64,000 bases of DNA, taken from DATHTC01 sp035456465 (lineage in GTDB: Bacteria; Actinomycetota; Thermoleophilia; Gaiellales; Gaiellaceae). Location of the stretch: positions 1 through 64,000 of the forward strand of contig DATIDD010000033.1 of the NCBI GenBank assembly GCA_035456465.1. Direction: 5' to 3'. The first letter of the stretch is position 1; each line of letters begins with the position of its first letter. Shown piece by piece: positions 49,683-58,644 of this stretch. The position numbers were made by a program, and so were the translations under genes. The notes beneath the pieces are model-generated. The model searched no databases, was not told the DNA's origin, and saw only the letters and a program-made list of their open reading frames with translations.

Positions 49683-50209
49683 CCCCCGGCGGACGACCCC
49701 TGGGACTCGAGCCGGCGCCGCAGCGGCGGCGCCGGCTCGCCCAGCGGCTCGAGCGCCGGCTTGCGCGCACGGGCGAAGACGAGGTGCGTCTCGAGGTGCG
49801 CGACCTCGGGCCGCGTCGTCAGGCCGTCGAGGATGAAGTCCCTGAGCGCGTCGGTGTCGGCGACCGCGATGTGGACGAGGAAGTCGTCGGCGCCCGAGAC
49901 GTGCGAGATCTCGATCGTCTCCGGGAGCTCGAGCACGTGCGCCCAGAAGGCGTCCACGACCGGCCGGGAATGGGGGCGGATGCGGACGGCGACGACCGCC
50001 TCGAGCTCGCGCCCCAGCGCCGCGGGGTCCACGTCTGCGTGGTAGCCGCGGATCACGCCGCGGCCGCGCAGCGACCGCACGCGCTCCAGGCACGTGGACG
50101 GGGCGAGCCCGGCGCGCTCGGCGAGCTCCTTGTTGGAGAGCCGAGCATTCTCCTGCAGCGCGGCGACGAGGGTGCGGTCGATTCGGTCGAGCAGCGACTG
50201 TCCGGTCAT
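49679..50209 (-). CDS. Lrp/AsnC-family transcriptional regulator
   Basis: A 176-residue regulator: an N-terminal winged helix (LLDRIDRTLVAALQENARLSNKELAERAGLAPSTCLERVRSLRGRGVIRGYHADVD) and a C-terminal RAM effector domain (EAVVAVRIRPHSRPVVDAFWAHVLELPETIEISHVSGADDFLVHIAVAD). Its last 30 residues are a Pro/Arg-rich tail. The ATG at 50209 is chosen because TATGAT (50217-50222, minus) ends exactly 7 bases before it; upstream ATGs overlap the promoter. It is divergent from the PLP-enzyme gene, its most likely target. Confidence 0.92.
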   Translation of the reverse strand: MTGQSLLDRIDRTLVAALQENARLSNKELAERAGLAPSTCLERVRSLRGRGVIRGYHADVDPAALGRELEAVVAVRIRPHSRPVVDAFWAHVLELPETIEISHVSGADDFLVHIAVADTDALRDFILDGLTTRPEVAHLETHLVFARARKPALEPLGEPAPPLRRRLESQGSSAGG

Positions 50210-50267
50210 GTTCCGCATCATATTCGGCGTCCATTGCATGTCGACGCACGACGATTAGGTTCGAAGC

Positions 50268-51614
50268 GTGAAGACCGAACCATTGCGACTCGACACCGTC
50301 GCCGTCCACGCTGGACGCGGCGACCTCGCCGCGCTCGGCGTGCACGCGCCGCCGCTCGACCTCTCGAGCACGTACCCGCTCGGCGACCTGCTCGCGGCCG
50401 GTCGGACGTTCGACGAGCTGGCCGCCGGAGCGGCTCCCGGCGAGGCCCCGATCTACTGCCGGCTCGGCAACCCGACCGTGTCGCGCCTCGAGGCCGCCGT
50501 GGCCGAGCTGGAGGGCACCGAGTGCGCGGTCGCGTTCTCGTCCGGGATGGCGGCGCTCAGCGCCTGCCTGCTCGCGCTCGAGCCGGAGCGCCGGCACGTG
50601 GTCGCGCTGCGCCCGCTCTACGGCGGCACGGATCACCTCCTCGCCGCGGGGCTGCTCGGGACGGAGGTCTCGTGGGCGAGCGCGGACGACCTCGAGCGGC
50701 ACCTCCGTCCCGATACCGGCCTCGTCCTGTTCGAGACGCCGGCGAACCCGACGCTCGCGCAGGTCGACATCGCCGACGTCGTCGCGCGCGCGGACGGCGT
50801 GCCGGTGGCGGTCGACAACACGTTCGCGACGCCCGTGCTCCAGAACCCCGCCGCCCACGGCGCGGCGCTCGTGGTCCACAGCGCGACCAAGTTCATCGGC
50901 GGCCACGGGGACGTCCTCGCCGGCGTGGTCGCCACCGACGGCGAGCGGGCGTGCGCGCTCCGGCGCGTCCGGATCGCGACCGGCGCGGTGCTCCACCCGC
51001 TCGGGGCGTTCCTGCTCCACCGCGCCCTGCCGACGCTGCCGCTGCGCGTGCGCGCGGCCCAGGCGACGGCGTGGGAGCTGGCGCGCCGCCTCGACGCGCA
51101 CGCGCTCGTCGAGCGCGTCCACTACCCCGGGCTTCCGGGCCTGGACCCGGACGGCCTGCTCGGGCGGCAGCTCCGCGGGCCCGGCGCGATCCTCTCGTTC
51201 GAGGTCGCCGGAGCCTTCGACGAGGCCGCCGCGGTGATGCGCGCGCTCCGGCTGGTGACCCCGGCAGTGAGCCTCGGCGCGACCGACACGCTGATCCAGC
51301 ACCCCGCAGCGCTGACCCACCGCCTCGTCGACCCGGCCGCGCTGGCCGCGCACGGGGTCGGCCCGTCGCTGCTCCGTCTCGCGGTGGGGCTCGAGGACGT
51401 CGACGACCTCTGGGCCGACCTCGAGCGGGGGCTCGAGGCGTCCGCGTGCGCCGGGCGGCCCTCGCCGCGGGCGCGTCAGTCGCGGCGCACGTGGGCCGGC
51501 GCGACGTCGGCCGGCGTCGGGCAGCCGAGGAGGCAGAGCGCGCTCTCGACCTCGGCCCGCAGGAGGTCGAGCACCGAGCGCACGCCCTCCTCGCCCGCTG
51601 CGCCGAGGCCGTAG
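50268..51614 (+). CDS. Trans-sulfuration PLP enzyme (methionine/cystathionine gamma-lyase or synthase family)
   Basis: A PLP-dependent Cys/Met metabolism enzyme. YCRLGNPTVSRLEAAVAELEGTECAVAFSSGMAALSACLLAL holds the phosphate-binding region, VALRPLYGGTDHLL the ring-stacking Tyr, and the Schiff-base Lys lies in VVHSATKFIGGHGDVLAGVV. An AsnC/Lrp neighbour is typical of methionine gamma-lyase loci, but cystathionine enzymes cannot be excluded. The GTG follows TAGGTT (50256-50261) by 6 bases. The core ends near codon 400; 50 or so extra Arg/Ser/Pro-rich residues run 139 bases into the convergent FMN-enzyme gene and look like antisense readthrough. Confidence 0.88.
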   Translation: MKTEPLRLDTVAVHAGRGDLAALGVHAPPLDLSSTYPLGDLLAAGRTFDELAAGAAPGEAPIYCRLGNPTVSRLEAAVAELEGTECAVAFSSGMAALSACLLALEPERRHVVALRPLYGGTDHLLAAGLLGTEVSWASADDLERHLRPDTGLVLFETPANPTLAQVDIADVVARADGVPVAVDNTFATPVLQNPAAHGAALVVHSATKFIGGHGDVLAGVVATDGERACALRRVRIATGAVLHPLGAFLLHRALPTLPLRVRAAQATAWELARRLDAHALVERVHYPGLPGLDPDGLLGRQLRGPGAILSFEVAGAFDEAAAVMRALRLVTPAVSLGATDTLIQHPAALTHRLVDPAALAAHGVGPSLLRLAVGLEDVDDLWADLERGLEASACAGRPSPRARQSRRTWAGATSAGVGQPRRQSALSTSARRRSSTERTPSSPAAPRP

Positions 51615-52534
51615 AGGACGGCACGGCCGGCGAGGACCGCGCGCGCGCCGAGCGCGAGCGCGGCGACCACGTCCGTGCCGCGGCGGACGCCTCCGTCGAG
51701 CAGCACCTCGCATCGGTCGCCGACGGCCTCGACCACCTCCGGGAGCGCGTCGAGCGAGGCCGGCACGCCGTCGAGCTGTCGCCCGCCGTGGTTCGAGACG
51801 ACGACCCCGGCCGCGCCGTGCTCGTACGCGAGCACGGCGTCCTCGGCGGTGAGGATCCCCTTCACCACGAGCGGCAGCCGTGTCCGCGAGGTCAGCCACT
51901 CGAGGTCGTGCCAGGTCAGCGACTCGTCGACGACCGGGCCGAGCCCCGCGCCCGGGTCGAGGGGACGCTCGAGCCGCGGTGAGAGGTTGGGGAGGCGCAG
52001 GTCGGGCGGGAGGTCGAACGCCTCGCGGAGGTCGCGCTCGCGGCGGCCGGCGACGGGGAGGTCGACGGTGAGCACGAGCGCCGTGTAGCCGTTCGCCTCC
52101 GCCTCGGCGACGAGGTCGGCGGTGAACTCGCGGTCGCGCGACCAGTACAGCTGGAACCAGCGCGCCGCCTCGGGCGCCGCGGCGGCGAGCTCGGCCGGCC
52201 GGAGCGACGACAGGGTCGAGTGGCAGAAGATCGTCCCGGCCGCGGCGGCCCCGCGCGCGGTGGCGCCCTCGCCGTCGGGGTGCATCAGCCGGTGGTACGC
52301 CGTCGGCGCCACGAGGAGCGGCATCGACACGCCGTGCCCGAGGACCCGCGCCCGCGTCGACACGGCCGAGACGTCGACGAGCATGCGCGGCCGCAGCTTC
52401 ACGCGGCGGAACGCCGCCACGTTGTCGCGCAGCGTGTGCTCGTCGCCCGCGCCGCCTGCGATGTAGCCGAAGACGCCTCGGCCGAGCCGCTCCTCGGCGA
52501 GGCGCTCCCAGTCGTGGACGTTCAGCGGCTCCAT
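51476..52534 (-). CDS. FMN-dependent alpha-hydroxy-acid oxidase/dehydrogenase
   Basis: A 352-residue enzyme of the glycolate oxidase/L-lactate dehydrogenase (LldD) family: FGYIAGGAGDEHTLRDNVAAFRRVKLRPRMLVDVSAVSTRARVLGHGVSMPLLVAPTAYHRL, FQLYWSRDREFTADLV, LTVDLPVAGRRERDLR, LVVKGILTAEDA, the catalytic His and Arg in VVSNHGGRQLDG, and LLDGGVRRGTDVVAALALGARAVLAGR. It oxidises a 2-hydroxy acid; the acceptor is unknown. The 3' end overlaps the PLP-enzyme reading frame by 139 bases. It is divergent from the DUF6351 gene. Confidence 0.9.
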   Translation of the reverse strand: MEPLNVHDWERLAEERLGRGVFGYIAGGAGDEHTLRDNVAAFRRVKLRPRMLVDVSAVSTRARVLGHGVSMPLLVAPTAYHRLMHPDGEGATARGAAAAGTIFCHSTLSSLRPAELAAAAPEAARWFQLYWSRDREFTADLVAEAEANGYTALVLTVDLPVAGRRERDLREAFDLPPDLRLPNLSPRLERPLDPGAGLGPVVDESLTWHDLEWLTSRTRLPLVVKGILTAEDAVLAYEHGAAGVVVSNHGGRQLDGVPASLDALPEVVEAVGDRCEVLLDGGVRRGTDVVAALALGARAVLAGRAVLYGLGAAGEEGVRSVLDLLRAEVESALCLLGCPTPADVAPAHVRRD

Positions 52535-52633
52535 CGCGCGAAGTAGACACCACGACACGAGCACGTTGCATCGGCCGCGGCGGTGTGGCTTGATCCTCCC
52601 ACGACCCAGGGGGACGAGCAGGAGGGGATGGGG

Positions 52634-54769
52634 ATGAGGAACGCCGGCAGGACCTTGCGTGCGGCGGCGACGCTCGGCGCGCTCGGGGCGGTCGCGCTGC
52701 TTCCGGCTGCGGCGGCCGCGGATCCGGGCGTGCCCGCGGGCGCGCCGACGATCGAGGCGGTCTCGACGCTGCCGCAGTACGTGTCGGGCGGGGACGTCCT
52801 CGTCCGGGTCACGCTCCACGACGACGCGGCCGCGGCGAAGCACCTGCGCGTCGAGCGCGACGGCGCCGACGTCACGGGAGCGTTCCGGTCGATGCCTGAC
52901 GGCTCGCTGCTCGGGCTCGTCGGTGGGATGACGCCCGGCCCGCACCGGATCGTCGCGCGTGCGAACGGCGCGGGCGTCGGGACGCCGACGGGGCGCTCGG
53001 CGACGCTCGACGTCGTCGACCACCCGCTCTCGGGGCCGCTCTTCTCGGGGCCACAGCAGCAGCCCTTCTTCTGCGAGACGGTCGCGGCCGGGCTCGGGCC
53101 GCCGCTCGACGTGGCCTGCTCGGCGCCGACGCAGGTGACCTACCGCTACCGGACGACGGCAGGCGCGTTCGCGCCGCTCGCCGATCCCGCCGCACGGCCC
53201 GCCGACCTCGCCCAGACGACGACGATCGACGGGCGGACGGTCGACTACGTCGTCCGGCTGGAGCGCGGGACGATCGACCGCGCCGTCTACGAGCTCGCGG
53301 TGCTGCACGACCCCGCCGCGCCGCCGAGCCCGTTCGGGGCCGAGCCCGGCTGGAACGAGCGCCTCGTCTACACGTTCGGCGGCGGCTGCAACGTCGGCTA
53401 CCACCAGGGCGTGGGCTCGGGAGGCGTGCTCAACGACCTCCTGCTCTCGCGCGGCTACGCGGTCGCCTCGTCGAGCCTCAACGTCTACGACAACAACTGC
53501 AGCGAGGTGATCTCCGCCGAGGTCGCGCTGATGGTGAAGGAGCACTTCACCGAGACCTACGGCGTGCCGCGGTACACGATCGGCTGGGGCGGGTCCGGCG
53601 GCGCGATCCAGCAGCACCTGATCGCCAACAACTACCCCGGGATCCTCGACGGGATCCTGCCCGGCCTGTCGTTCCAGGACTCGATCACGCTCGGCACCGT
53701 CCCGGACTGCCGCCTGCTCGCGCGGTACTTCGCGAGCCCGGAGGGGATCGCGGCCGGGTGGACTCCGGCCCAGCGCGCGGCCGCGTCGGGCTTCGGGACG
53801 TTCAACTCGTGCCAGCTCTGGCACCTCGCGTTCGCCAGCCGGACGAACGCGCTCGAGGCGTGCCCGTCGGCGGTGCCCGTGTCGGCGCGGTACGACCCCG
53901 TCTCGAACCCGACCGGGATCCGCTGCACGAGCTTCGAGCAGATCGCGACGCAGCTCGGCCGCAACCCCGCGAACGGGTTCGCCTGGCGGCCGCTCGACAA
54001 CGTCGGCATCCAGTACGGGCTGAACGCGCTCGAGGGCGGCGCGATCACGGCGGAGCAGTTCGTGTCGCTGAACGAGCACGCAGGCGGCTTCGACGTGATC
54101 GGCAACGTCGTGCCGCAGCGCGTCGCGGCGGATCCGGTCGGCATCGTCCGCTCGTACGAGACGGGGCGCGTGAACACCGGCGGGCTCGGGCTCGCGACGA
54201 CCCCGATCATCGACCTCCGCACCTACACCGACCCGCTCGGCGACATCCACACCCGCTTCCACTCGTTCGTCGTGCGGCAGCGGCTCCTGGACGCGAACGG
54301 GACGGCGGCGAACCAGGCGATCCTCGTCGCCAACAATGCCGGCACGGGCGCGATGACGGTCGAGGCGCTGACGCGGATGGAGGAGTGGCTGGCCGCGATC
54401 CGGGCGGACACCGCGCCCGGCACGGCCGCCGAGAAGACGATCCGCAACCGGCCGGCGGGGCTCAGCGACGCCTGCTGGACGTCCCCGACGACCCGGATCG
54501 ACGAGCCGTTCGGGATCGGCCTCGCCGGCGTCTGCGAAGGGCTCTTCCCCACGTGGGGCGACACGCGGACGGCCGCGGGCGGCGGCCTCGCCGGCGAGGT
54601 CTTCAAGTGCCGCCTGAAGCCGCTCGACCTCGCCGCGTATCCGGTGACGTTCACGGCCGGCCAGCAGGCGAGGTTGCAGGCGACGTTCCCGGACGGCGTC
54701 TGCGACTGGACGCAGCCGGGGGTCGACGAGCGGCCGCCGCTCGGAACCTGGCTCGACTACGGGACGTAG
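52634..54769 (+). CDS. Secreted DUF6351-type (tannase/alpha-beta-hydrolase-like) protein
   Basis: A 711-residue exported protein. A signal peptide (RTLRAAATLGALGAVALLPAAAAA) precedes an Ig-like N-terminal domain (IEAVSTLPQYVSGGDVLVRVTLHDD) and a large hydrolase-like domain with LVYTFGGGCNVGYHQG, ASSSLNVYDNNCSEVISAEVALMVKEHFTETYGVPRYTIGWGGSGGAIQQHLIANNYPGILDGILPG; GGSGG is a probable nucleophile elbow. Several Cys pairs suggest disulfides. I recognise it as the DUF6351 family, whose substrate is unknown. The second ATG (52634) is chosen because AGGAGGGG lies at a normal distance from it; the ATG at 52628 touches that site. Confidence 0.82.
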   Translation: MRNAGRTLRAAATLGALGAVALLPAAAAADPGVPAGAPTIEAVSTLPQYVSGGDVLVRVTLHDDAAAAKHLRVERDGADVTGAFRSMPDGSLLGLVGGMTPGPHRIVARANGAGVGTPTGRSATLDVVDHPLSGPLFSGPQQQPFFCETVAAGLGPPLDVACSAPTQVTYRYRTTAGAFAPLADPAARPADLAQTTTIDGRTVDYVVRLERGTIDRAVYELAVLHDPAAPPSPFGAEPGWNERLVYTFGGGCNVGYHQGVGSGGVLNDLLLSRGYAVASSSLNVYDNNCSEVISAEVALMVKEHFTETYGVPRYTIGWGGSGGAIQQHLIANNYPGILDGILPGLSFQDSITLGTVPDCRLLARYFASPEGIAAGWTPAQRAAASGFGTFNSCQLWHLAFASRTNALEACPSAVPVSARYDPVSNPTGIRCTSFEQIATQLGRNPANGFAWRPLDNVGIQYGLNALEGGAITAEQFVSLNEHAGGFDVIGNVVPQRVAADPVGIVRSYETGRVNTGGLGLATTPIIDLRTYTDPLGDIHTRFHSFVVRQRLLDANGTAANQAILVANNAGTGAMTVEALTRMEEWLAAIRADTAPGTAAEKTIRNRPAGLSDACWTSPTTRIDEPFGIGLAGVCEGLFPTWGDTRTAAGGGLAGEVFKCRLKPLDLAAYPVTFTAGQQARLQATFPDGVCDWTQPGVDERPPLGTWLDYGT

Positions 54770-54779
54770 CGACGACGGT

Positions 54780-54806
54780 GGGCGGGCCGTCTCGCGCGGC
54801 CCGCCC
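54780..54806 (+). terminator. Terminator hairpin after the DUF6351 gene
   Basis: GGGCGGGCCG (54780-54789) pairs with CGGCCCGCCC (54797-54806), 10 bases after the stop codon. Confidence 0.65.
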
Positions 54807-54893
54807 CGCCTTCGGTCACGGACGACGGCCGAATCCGTGCCGAGAGCGTCCCGCGTCGACCGCACGTCCGGCCGGCGCCGTAGCCTGGACGCG

Positions 54894-56237
54894 ATGGCGA
54901 GGCCGGCCCAGAAGTTCGCCTGCTCCGAATGCGGCTATACGGCCGGACGCTGGTTCGGCCGGTGTCCCGGCTGCGGCTCCTTCGGCACGCTCGTCGAGGA
55001 GGCTCCGCCGCAGGCGGGGGCGCAGGCCGGACGGCCGAAGCCGCTGCTCCGTCTCGTCGACGTCGCGGTCGAGGAGGCCGCGCGCATCCCGACGGGCGTC
55101 CCGGAGCTCGACCGCGTCCTCGGCGGCGGCCTCGTCCCCGCCAGCCTCGTCCTCGTGGGCGGAGAGCCCGGGGTCGGCAAGTCGACGCTGCTCCTCTCCG
55201 CCCTCGCGGCGATCTCGACGGAGCGGCGCGCGCTCCTCGTCACCGGCGAGGAGTCGGTTGCGCAGGTCAAGCTCCGGGCCGAGCGCCTCGGCGGGGCGGG
55301 ACGAGTCGAGATCATGGCCGAGACGGAGCTGGAGACCGTCTGCGCCACGCTCGCCGAGGAGCGGCCCGACGTCTGCGTGATCGACTCCGTGCAGACGCTG
55401 TACTCGTCCGAGATCGGCAGCGCCCCCGGCTCGGTCGCGCAGGTGCGCGAGGCCGCCGCGCGGCTCCTGCGCGTCGCGAAGGAGAACGGTGTCGCGACGA
55501 TCGTCGTCGGCCATGTGACGAAGGACGGCGCCGTCGCCGGGCCGCGCGTGCTCGAGCACCTCGTCGACTGCGTGCTGCAGTTCGAGGGCGACCGCTACCA
55601 CGCGCACCGCGTCCTCCGCGCGGTCAAGAACCGGTTCGGCTCGACCAACGAGCTCGGCGTGTTCGAGATGACCGGTGCCGGCCTCGAGGGCGTGCCCGAC
55701 CCGTCCGCGCTGTTCGGCCGCACCGAGGCGGGCGAGGTGGGCGCCGCCGTCGCGTGCGCACTCGAGGGGACGCGGCCGATCCTGCTCGAGATCCAGGCCC
55801 TCGTGGCGCCGACCGACCTGGCGATGCCGCGACGCGTCGGCACCGGCGTCGACCCGAAGCGCCTGGCGATGATCGTGGCCGTCCTCTCGCGTCACGCCGG
55901 CGTCGCGCTCGGGAGCGCGGACGTGTTCGTCAACGTCGCCGGGGGCGTCCGCATCGACGAGCCGGGCGCCGACCTCGCGACCGCGCTCGCGATCGCCTCC
56001 GCCGCCCGCGGGGCACCGGTCCGCGACGGCCTCGCCGCCTTCGGGGAGATCGGTCTCACCGGCCGGCTCCGCCCGGCGACCCAGTCGGAGCGGCGGCTCG
56101 AGGAGTGCGCGAAGCTCGGGCTCCGGTCGGCCCTGGCGCCCGCCGGCACGCCCGCCCGCGGCGCGTTGCGGCCGGTCGAGGCCGCGACGCTGCGGCACGC
56201 CCTGGCCGCCGCCCTCGACGCCGAACGTGCCGACTAG
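54894..56237 (+). CDS. radA: DNA repair protein RadA
   Basis: Branch-migration ATPase in homologous recombination. The 447 residues show an N-terminal zinc finger (CSECGYTAGRWFGRCPGCGSFGTLVEE), the RecA-like core with Walker A GGEPGVGKSTLLL, CVIDSVQTLYSSE (Walker B), the RadA signature KNRFGSTNELGVFEM, and a Lon-like C-terminal domain (DVFVNVAGGVRIDEPGADLATALAIASAARGAPV...GEIGLTGRLRP). TAGCCT (54881-54886) ends 7 bases before the ATG. In Bacillus radA is followed by disA; here carD takes that place. Confidence 0.96.
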   Translation: MARPAQKFACSECGYTAGRWFGRCPGCGSFGTLVEEAPPQAGAQAGRPKPLLRLVDVAVEEAARIPTGVPELDRVLGGGLVPASLVLVGGEPGVGKSTLLLSALAAISTERRALLVTGEESVAQVKLRAERLGGAGRVEIMAETELETVCATLAEERPDVCVIDSVQTLYSSEIGSAPGSVAQVREAAARLLRVAKENGVATIVVGHVTKDGAVAGPRVLEHLVDCVLQFEGDRYHAHRVLRAVKNRFGSTNELGVFEMTGAGLEGVPDPSALFGRTEAGEVGAAVACALEGTRPILLEIQALVAPTDLAMPRRVGTGVDPKRLAMIVAVLSRHAGVALGSADVFVNVAGGVRIDEPGADLATALAIASAARGAPVRDGLAAFGEIGLTGRLRPATQSERRLEECAKLGLRSALAPAGTPARGALRPVEAATLRHALAAALDAERAD

Positions 56238-56297
56238 CAGGGAATTCCCGCAAAATCCCTGGAAACCGTCCCAATTTCTTAACGTTTCAGGTATACT
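56238..56297 (+). promoter_or_regulatory. AT-rich carD promoter region
   Basis: An unusually AT-rich stretch for this window. GGGAATTCCC (56240-56249) is a palindrome, and CAGGGA...TCCCTG could terminate radA. TATACT (56292-56297) is a strong -10; no clear -35 is seen. The leader to carD is about 70 bases, with AGGGGAGG as ribosome site. Confidence 0.55.
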
Positions 56298-56373
56298 CGG
56301 TTGCTGCCGCCGGCGGGGTCCCAACACCGCCGGCTTCTTGACGAGACGAGGCAGACCGGAAGGGGAGGCACGC

Positions 56374-56907
56374 TTGTACGACGTCGGCGACAAGGTCGTC
56401 TATCCGCACCACGGCGCGGGCACCGTCGTGAAGAAGGAGCAGCGGGAGGTCCTGGGGCAGAAGCGCGAGTACCTCACCATCCGCATCGAGCACAACGACA
56501 TGACGGTCCAGGTCCCGAACGAGAACGCGGAGAAGGTCGGCCTCCGCAAGGTGATCGACGAGGACATGGTCACGGTCGTCCTCAAGGCGCTCACCGGCAG
56601 CGGCACGCAGATGCCGAAGAACTGGAACCGGCGCTTCAAGCACAACCGCGACAAGATGAAGACCGGCGACATCCTCGAGCTCGCAGAGGTCGTCCGGAAC
56701 CTCTCGCTCCGCGACCACGAGAAGGGCCTCTCCACCGGCGAGAAGCAGATGTTCGTGAAGGCGAAGAAGATCCTCGCGTCCGAGCTGATGTACGCGAAGG
56801 GCATGGACGAGGAGGAGACCGCCAACTGGCTCGAGGACGTCCTCGCCGGCACGGGCAACGGCACGAAGAAGACGTCGAAGACGAAGGCCGCCGCGGCCAC
56901 CGCGTAG
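56374..56907 (+). CDS. carD: CarD-family transcriptional regulator
   Basis: Binds the RNA polymerase beta subunit and stabilises open promoter complexes, notably at rRNA promoters in actinobacteria. The 177 residues have the RNAP-interacting domain (LYDVGDKVVYPHHGAGTVVKKEQREVLGQKREYLTIRI) and a helical DNA-binding domain (WNRRFKHNRDKMKTGDILELAEVVRNLSLRDHEKGLSTGEKQMFVKAKKILASELMYAKG). It ends in a Lys/Thr/Ala-rich tail. The start is TTG, 5 bases after AGGGGAGG. The ispD gene follows closely. Confidence 0.94.
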   Translation: MYDVGDKVVYPHHGAGTVVKKEQREVLGQKREYLTIRIEHNDMTVQVPNENAEKVGLRKVIDEDMVTVVLKALTGSGTQMPKNWNRRFKHNRDKMKTGDILELAEVVRNLSLRDHEKGLSTGEKQMFVKAKKILASELMYAKGMDEEETANWLEDVLAGTGNGTKKTSKTKAAAATA

Positions 56908-56919
56908 CGTCGGTCGACG

Positions 56920-57582
56920 GTGTCGACGTGGGCGATCCTCGCCGCCGCGGGTAGCGGGGATCGTCTCGGCGCCGACCGGCCGAAGGCGTTCGTCGGGCTC
57001 GGCGAGCTGCCGCTCCTCGCGACGCCGCTGGGGCGGCTGGACGACTCCGACTGGATCGACGGCGTCGTCGTCGCCGCGCCGCCCGGGTGGGAGGAGCCGG
57101 CGATCCTCCTCGCGGAGGAGCTCGGTGCCGACAAGGCGGGCACGGTGGTGACGGGCGGCGCGACGCGCACCGGCTCGGTCCGGGCCGCGCTCGCCGAGGT
57201 GCCGGACGACGCCCTCGTCGTGCTCGTTCACGACGCCGCGCGTCCGCTCGTCCACGACGCGGTGATCGGGCGCGTGCTCGCGCCGCTCTCCGAGGGGTGG
57301 GACGGGGTCGTGCCGGCGCTGCCGGTCGCCGACACCCTCAAGCGCGTGGACGGGGAGCGCGTGGTCGAGACGCTCGCGCGCGACGGCCTCGTGGCCGTGC
57401 AGACGCCGCAGGCGTTCGTCGCGGACGCGCTCCGTCGCGCGCTCGCCGGGGGCAGCGAGGCGTCGGACTGCGCCGCGCTCGTCGAGGCGGCGGGCGGGCG
57501 CATCCGCTGGGTCGAGGGAGATCCGCGGCTGCTGAAGGTGACGACGACGGACGACCTGAAGCGCGTGGCCGCGTGGCTGTGA
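56920..57582 (+). CDS. ispD: 2-C-methyl-D-erythritol 4-phosphate cytidylyltransferase
   Basis: Third enzyme of the MEP isoprenoid pathway. The 220 residues include WAILAAAGSGDRLGADRPKAFVGLG (CTP-binding), VTGGATRTGSVRAAL, VLVHDAARPLV, ALPVADTLKRV and AVQTPQAFVADALRRAL, ending KVTTTDDLKRVAAWL. TAGCGT (56905-56910) lies 9 bases before the GTG. Its stop overlaps the HAD gene start (GTGA). It shares an operon with ispF but is separated from it by the HAD gene. Confidence 0.95.
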   Translation: MSTWAILAAAGSGDRLGADRPKAFVGLGELPLLATPLGRLDDSDWIDGVVVAAPPGWEEPAILLAEELGADKAGTVVTGGATRTGSVRAALAEVPDDALVVLVHDAARPLVHDAVIGRVLAPLSEGWDGVVPALPVADTLKRVDGERVVETLARDGLVAVQTPQAFVADALRRALAGGSEASDCAALVEAAGGRIRWVEGDPRLLKVTTTDDLKRVAAWL

Positions 57583-58157
57583 GGGCAGTCGTGTTCGACG
57601 TCGGCGAGACGCTCGTCGACGAGACGGCCATGTGGGAGCGCGCCGCGGACGCCGCCGGGGTGCCGCGCTTCACGCTGATGGGCATCCTGGGCGGCCTGGC
57701 GGCGCGTGGCGCGCACCACGGCGACGCCTGGGCGCTCCTCGGTGTCGAGCGGCCGGCCACGAGGTTCGAGCCGGCCGACTTCTACCCCGACGCGCTGCCG
57801 GCGATCGACCGCCTACGCTCGCTCGGGCTCCGCGTCGGGGCCGTCGGCAACACGCAGGCGCGGACGGAGGACGTCCTCCGGGAGCACGTCGACGTGCTCG
57901 GCTCGTCCGAGCGGTGGGGCGTGGCCAAGCCCGAGCCGGCGTTCTTCCGGCGGATCGTGGCGGAGACCGGGCTCGACCCCGGAGAGATCGCGTACGTCGG
58001 CGATCGCGTCGACAACGACGTCGAGCCGGCGCTCGCCGCGGGCATGGTCGCGGTCCACGTGCGGCGCGGGCCGTGGGGGCACCTGCACCAGCCGCCGCCC
58101 GCAGCCGTCCGGATCCGCTCGCTCGACGAGCTTCCCGAGGCGCTCGACCGTGGCTGA
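57579..58157 (+). CDS. HAD-superfamily hydrolase
   Basis: A 192-residue HAD phosphatase-like protein inserted between ispD and ispF. Motif I is VVFDVGETLVDE (nucleophile Asp; the second Asp is Gly, as in DVGGTL-type members), motif II VGAVGNTQART, motif III KPEPAFF and motif IV YVGDRVDNDVEPALAAGM. A small helical cap follows motif I. The substrate is unknown, but its position suggests a link to isoprenoid phosphates or simple operon packing. The GTG overlaps the ispD stop; its end overlaps the ispF start by 8 bases. Confidence 0.88.
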   Translation: MRAVVFDVGETLVDETAMWERAADAAGVPRFTLMGILGGLAARGAHHGDAWALLGVERPATRFEPADFYPDALPAIDRLRSLGLRVGAVGNTQARTEDVLREHVDVLGSSERWGVAKPEPAFFRRIVAETGLDPGEIAYVGDRVDNDVEPALAAGMVAVHVRRGPWGHLHQPPPAAVRIRSLDELPEALDRG

Positions 58158-58644
58158 CGGCGGGCGCGGCGAGTACCGGGTCGGGATCGGCGTCGACGCG
58201 CACGCGTTCGCGGACGGCGTCCCGCTCGTGCTCGGCGGCGTGCGTGTCCCCCACCCGCGCGGCCTCGCCGGCCACTCGGACGGCGACGTGATCGCGCACG
58301 CGCTCACGGACGCCGTGCTGGGCGCCGCCGGCCTCGCGGACATCGGCGCGATGTTCCCGTCCGGTGACCCGCAGTGGCGGGGCGCGTCGTCGCTCGACCT
58401 GCTCGGGATCGCGTGGAGGTCGGTGCGCGAGCTCGGCTGGGACCTCGTCAACGCGGACTGCGTGCTCGTGGGGGAGGAGCCGCGCCTGGCGCCGCACCGC
58501 CTGCAGATGCGCGAGGCGCTCGCCGGCGCGCTCGAGGTGGAGCCGGCGCTCGTCGCCGTCCGCGCGACGACGACGGACGGCCTCGGCTTCGCCGGACGCG
58601 GCGAGGGGCTGGCCGCGCAGGCGGTCGCGCTGCTACGCCGGTAG
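58150..58644 (+). CDS. ispF: 2-C-methyl-D-erythritol 2,4-cyclodiphosphate synthase
   Basis: Fifth MEP-pathway enzyme. The 164 residues carry RVGIGVDAHAFADGVPLVLGGVRVPHPRGLAGHSDGDVIAHALTDAVLGAAGLADIGAMFPSGDP, with the zinc ligands Asp/His in DAH and the later His, and VRATTTDGLGFAGRGEGLAAQAV. The GTG overlaps the HAD gene, indicating a tight operon. Its 3' end overlaps the convergent mutY by 12 bases. Confidence 0.95.
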   Translation: MADGGRGEYRVGIGVDAHAFADGVPLVLGGVRVPHPRGLAGHSDGDVIAHALTDAVLGAAGLADIGAMFPSGDPQWRGASSLDLLGIAWRSVRELGWDLVNADCVLVGEEPRLAPHRLQMREALAGALEVEPALVAVRATTTDGLGFAGRGEGLAAQAVALLRR

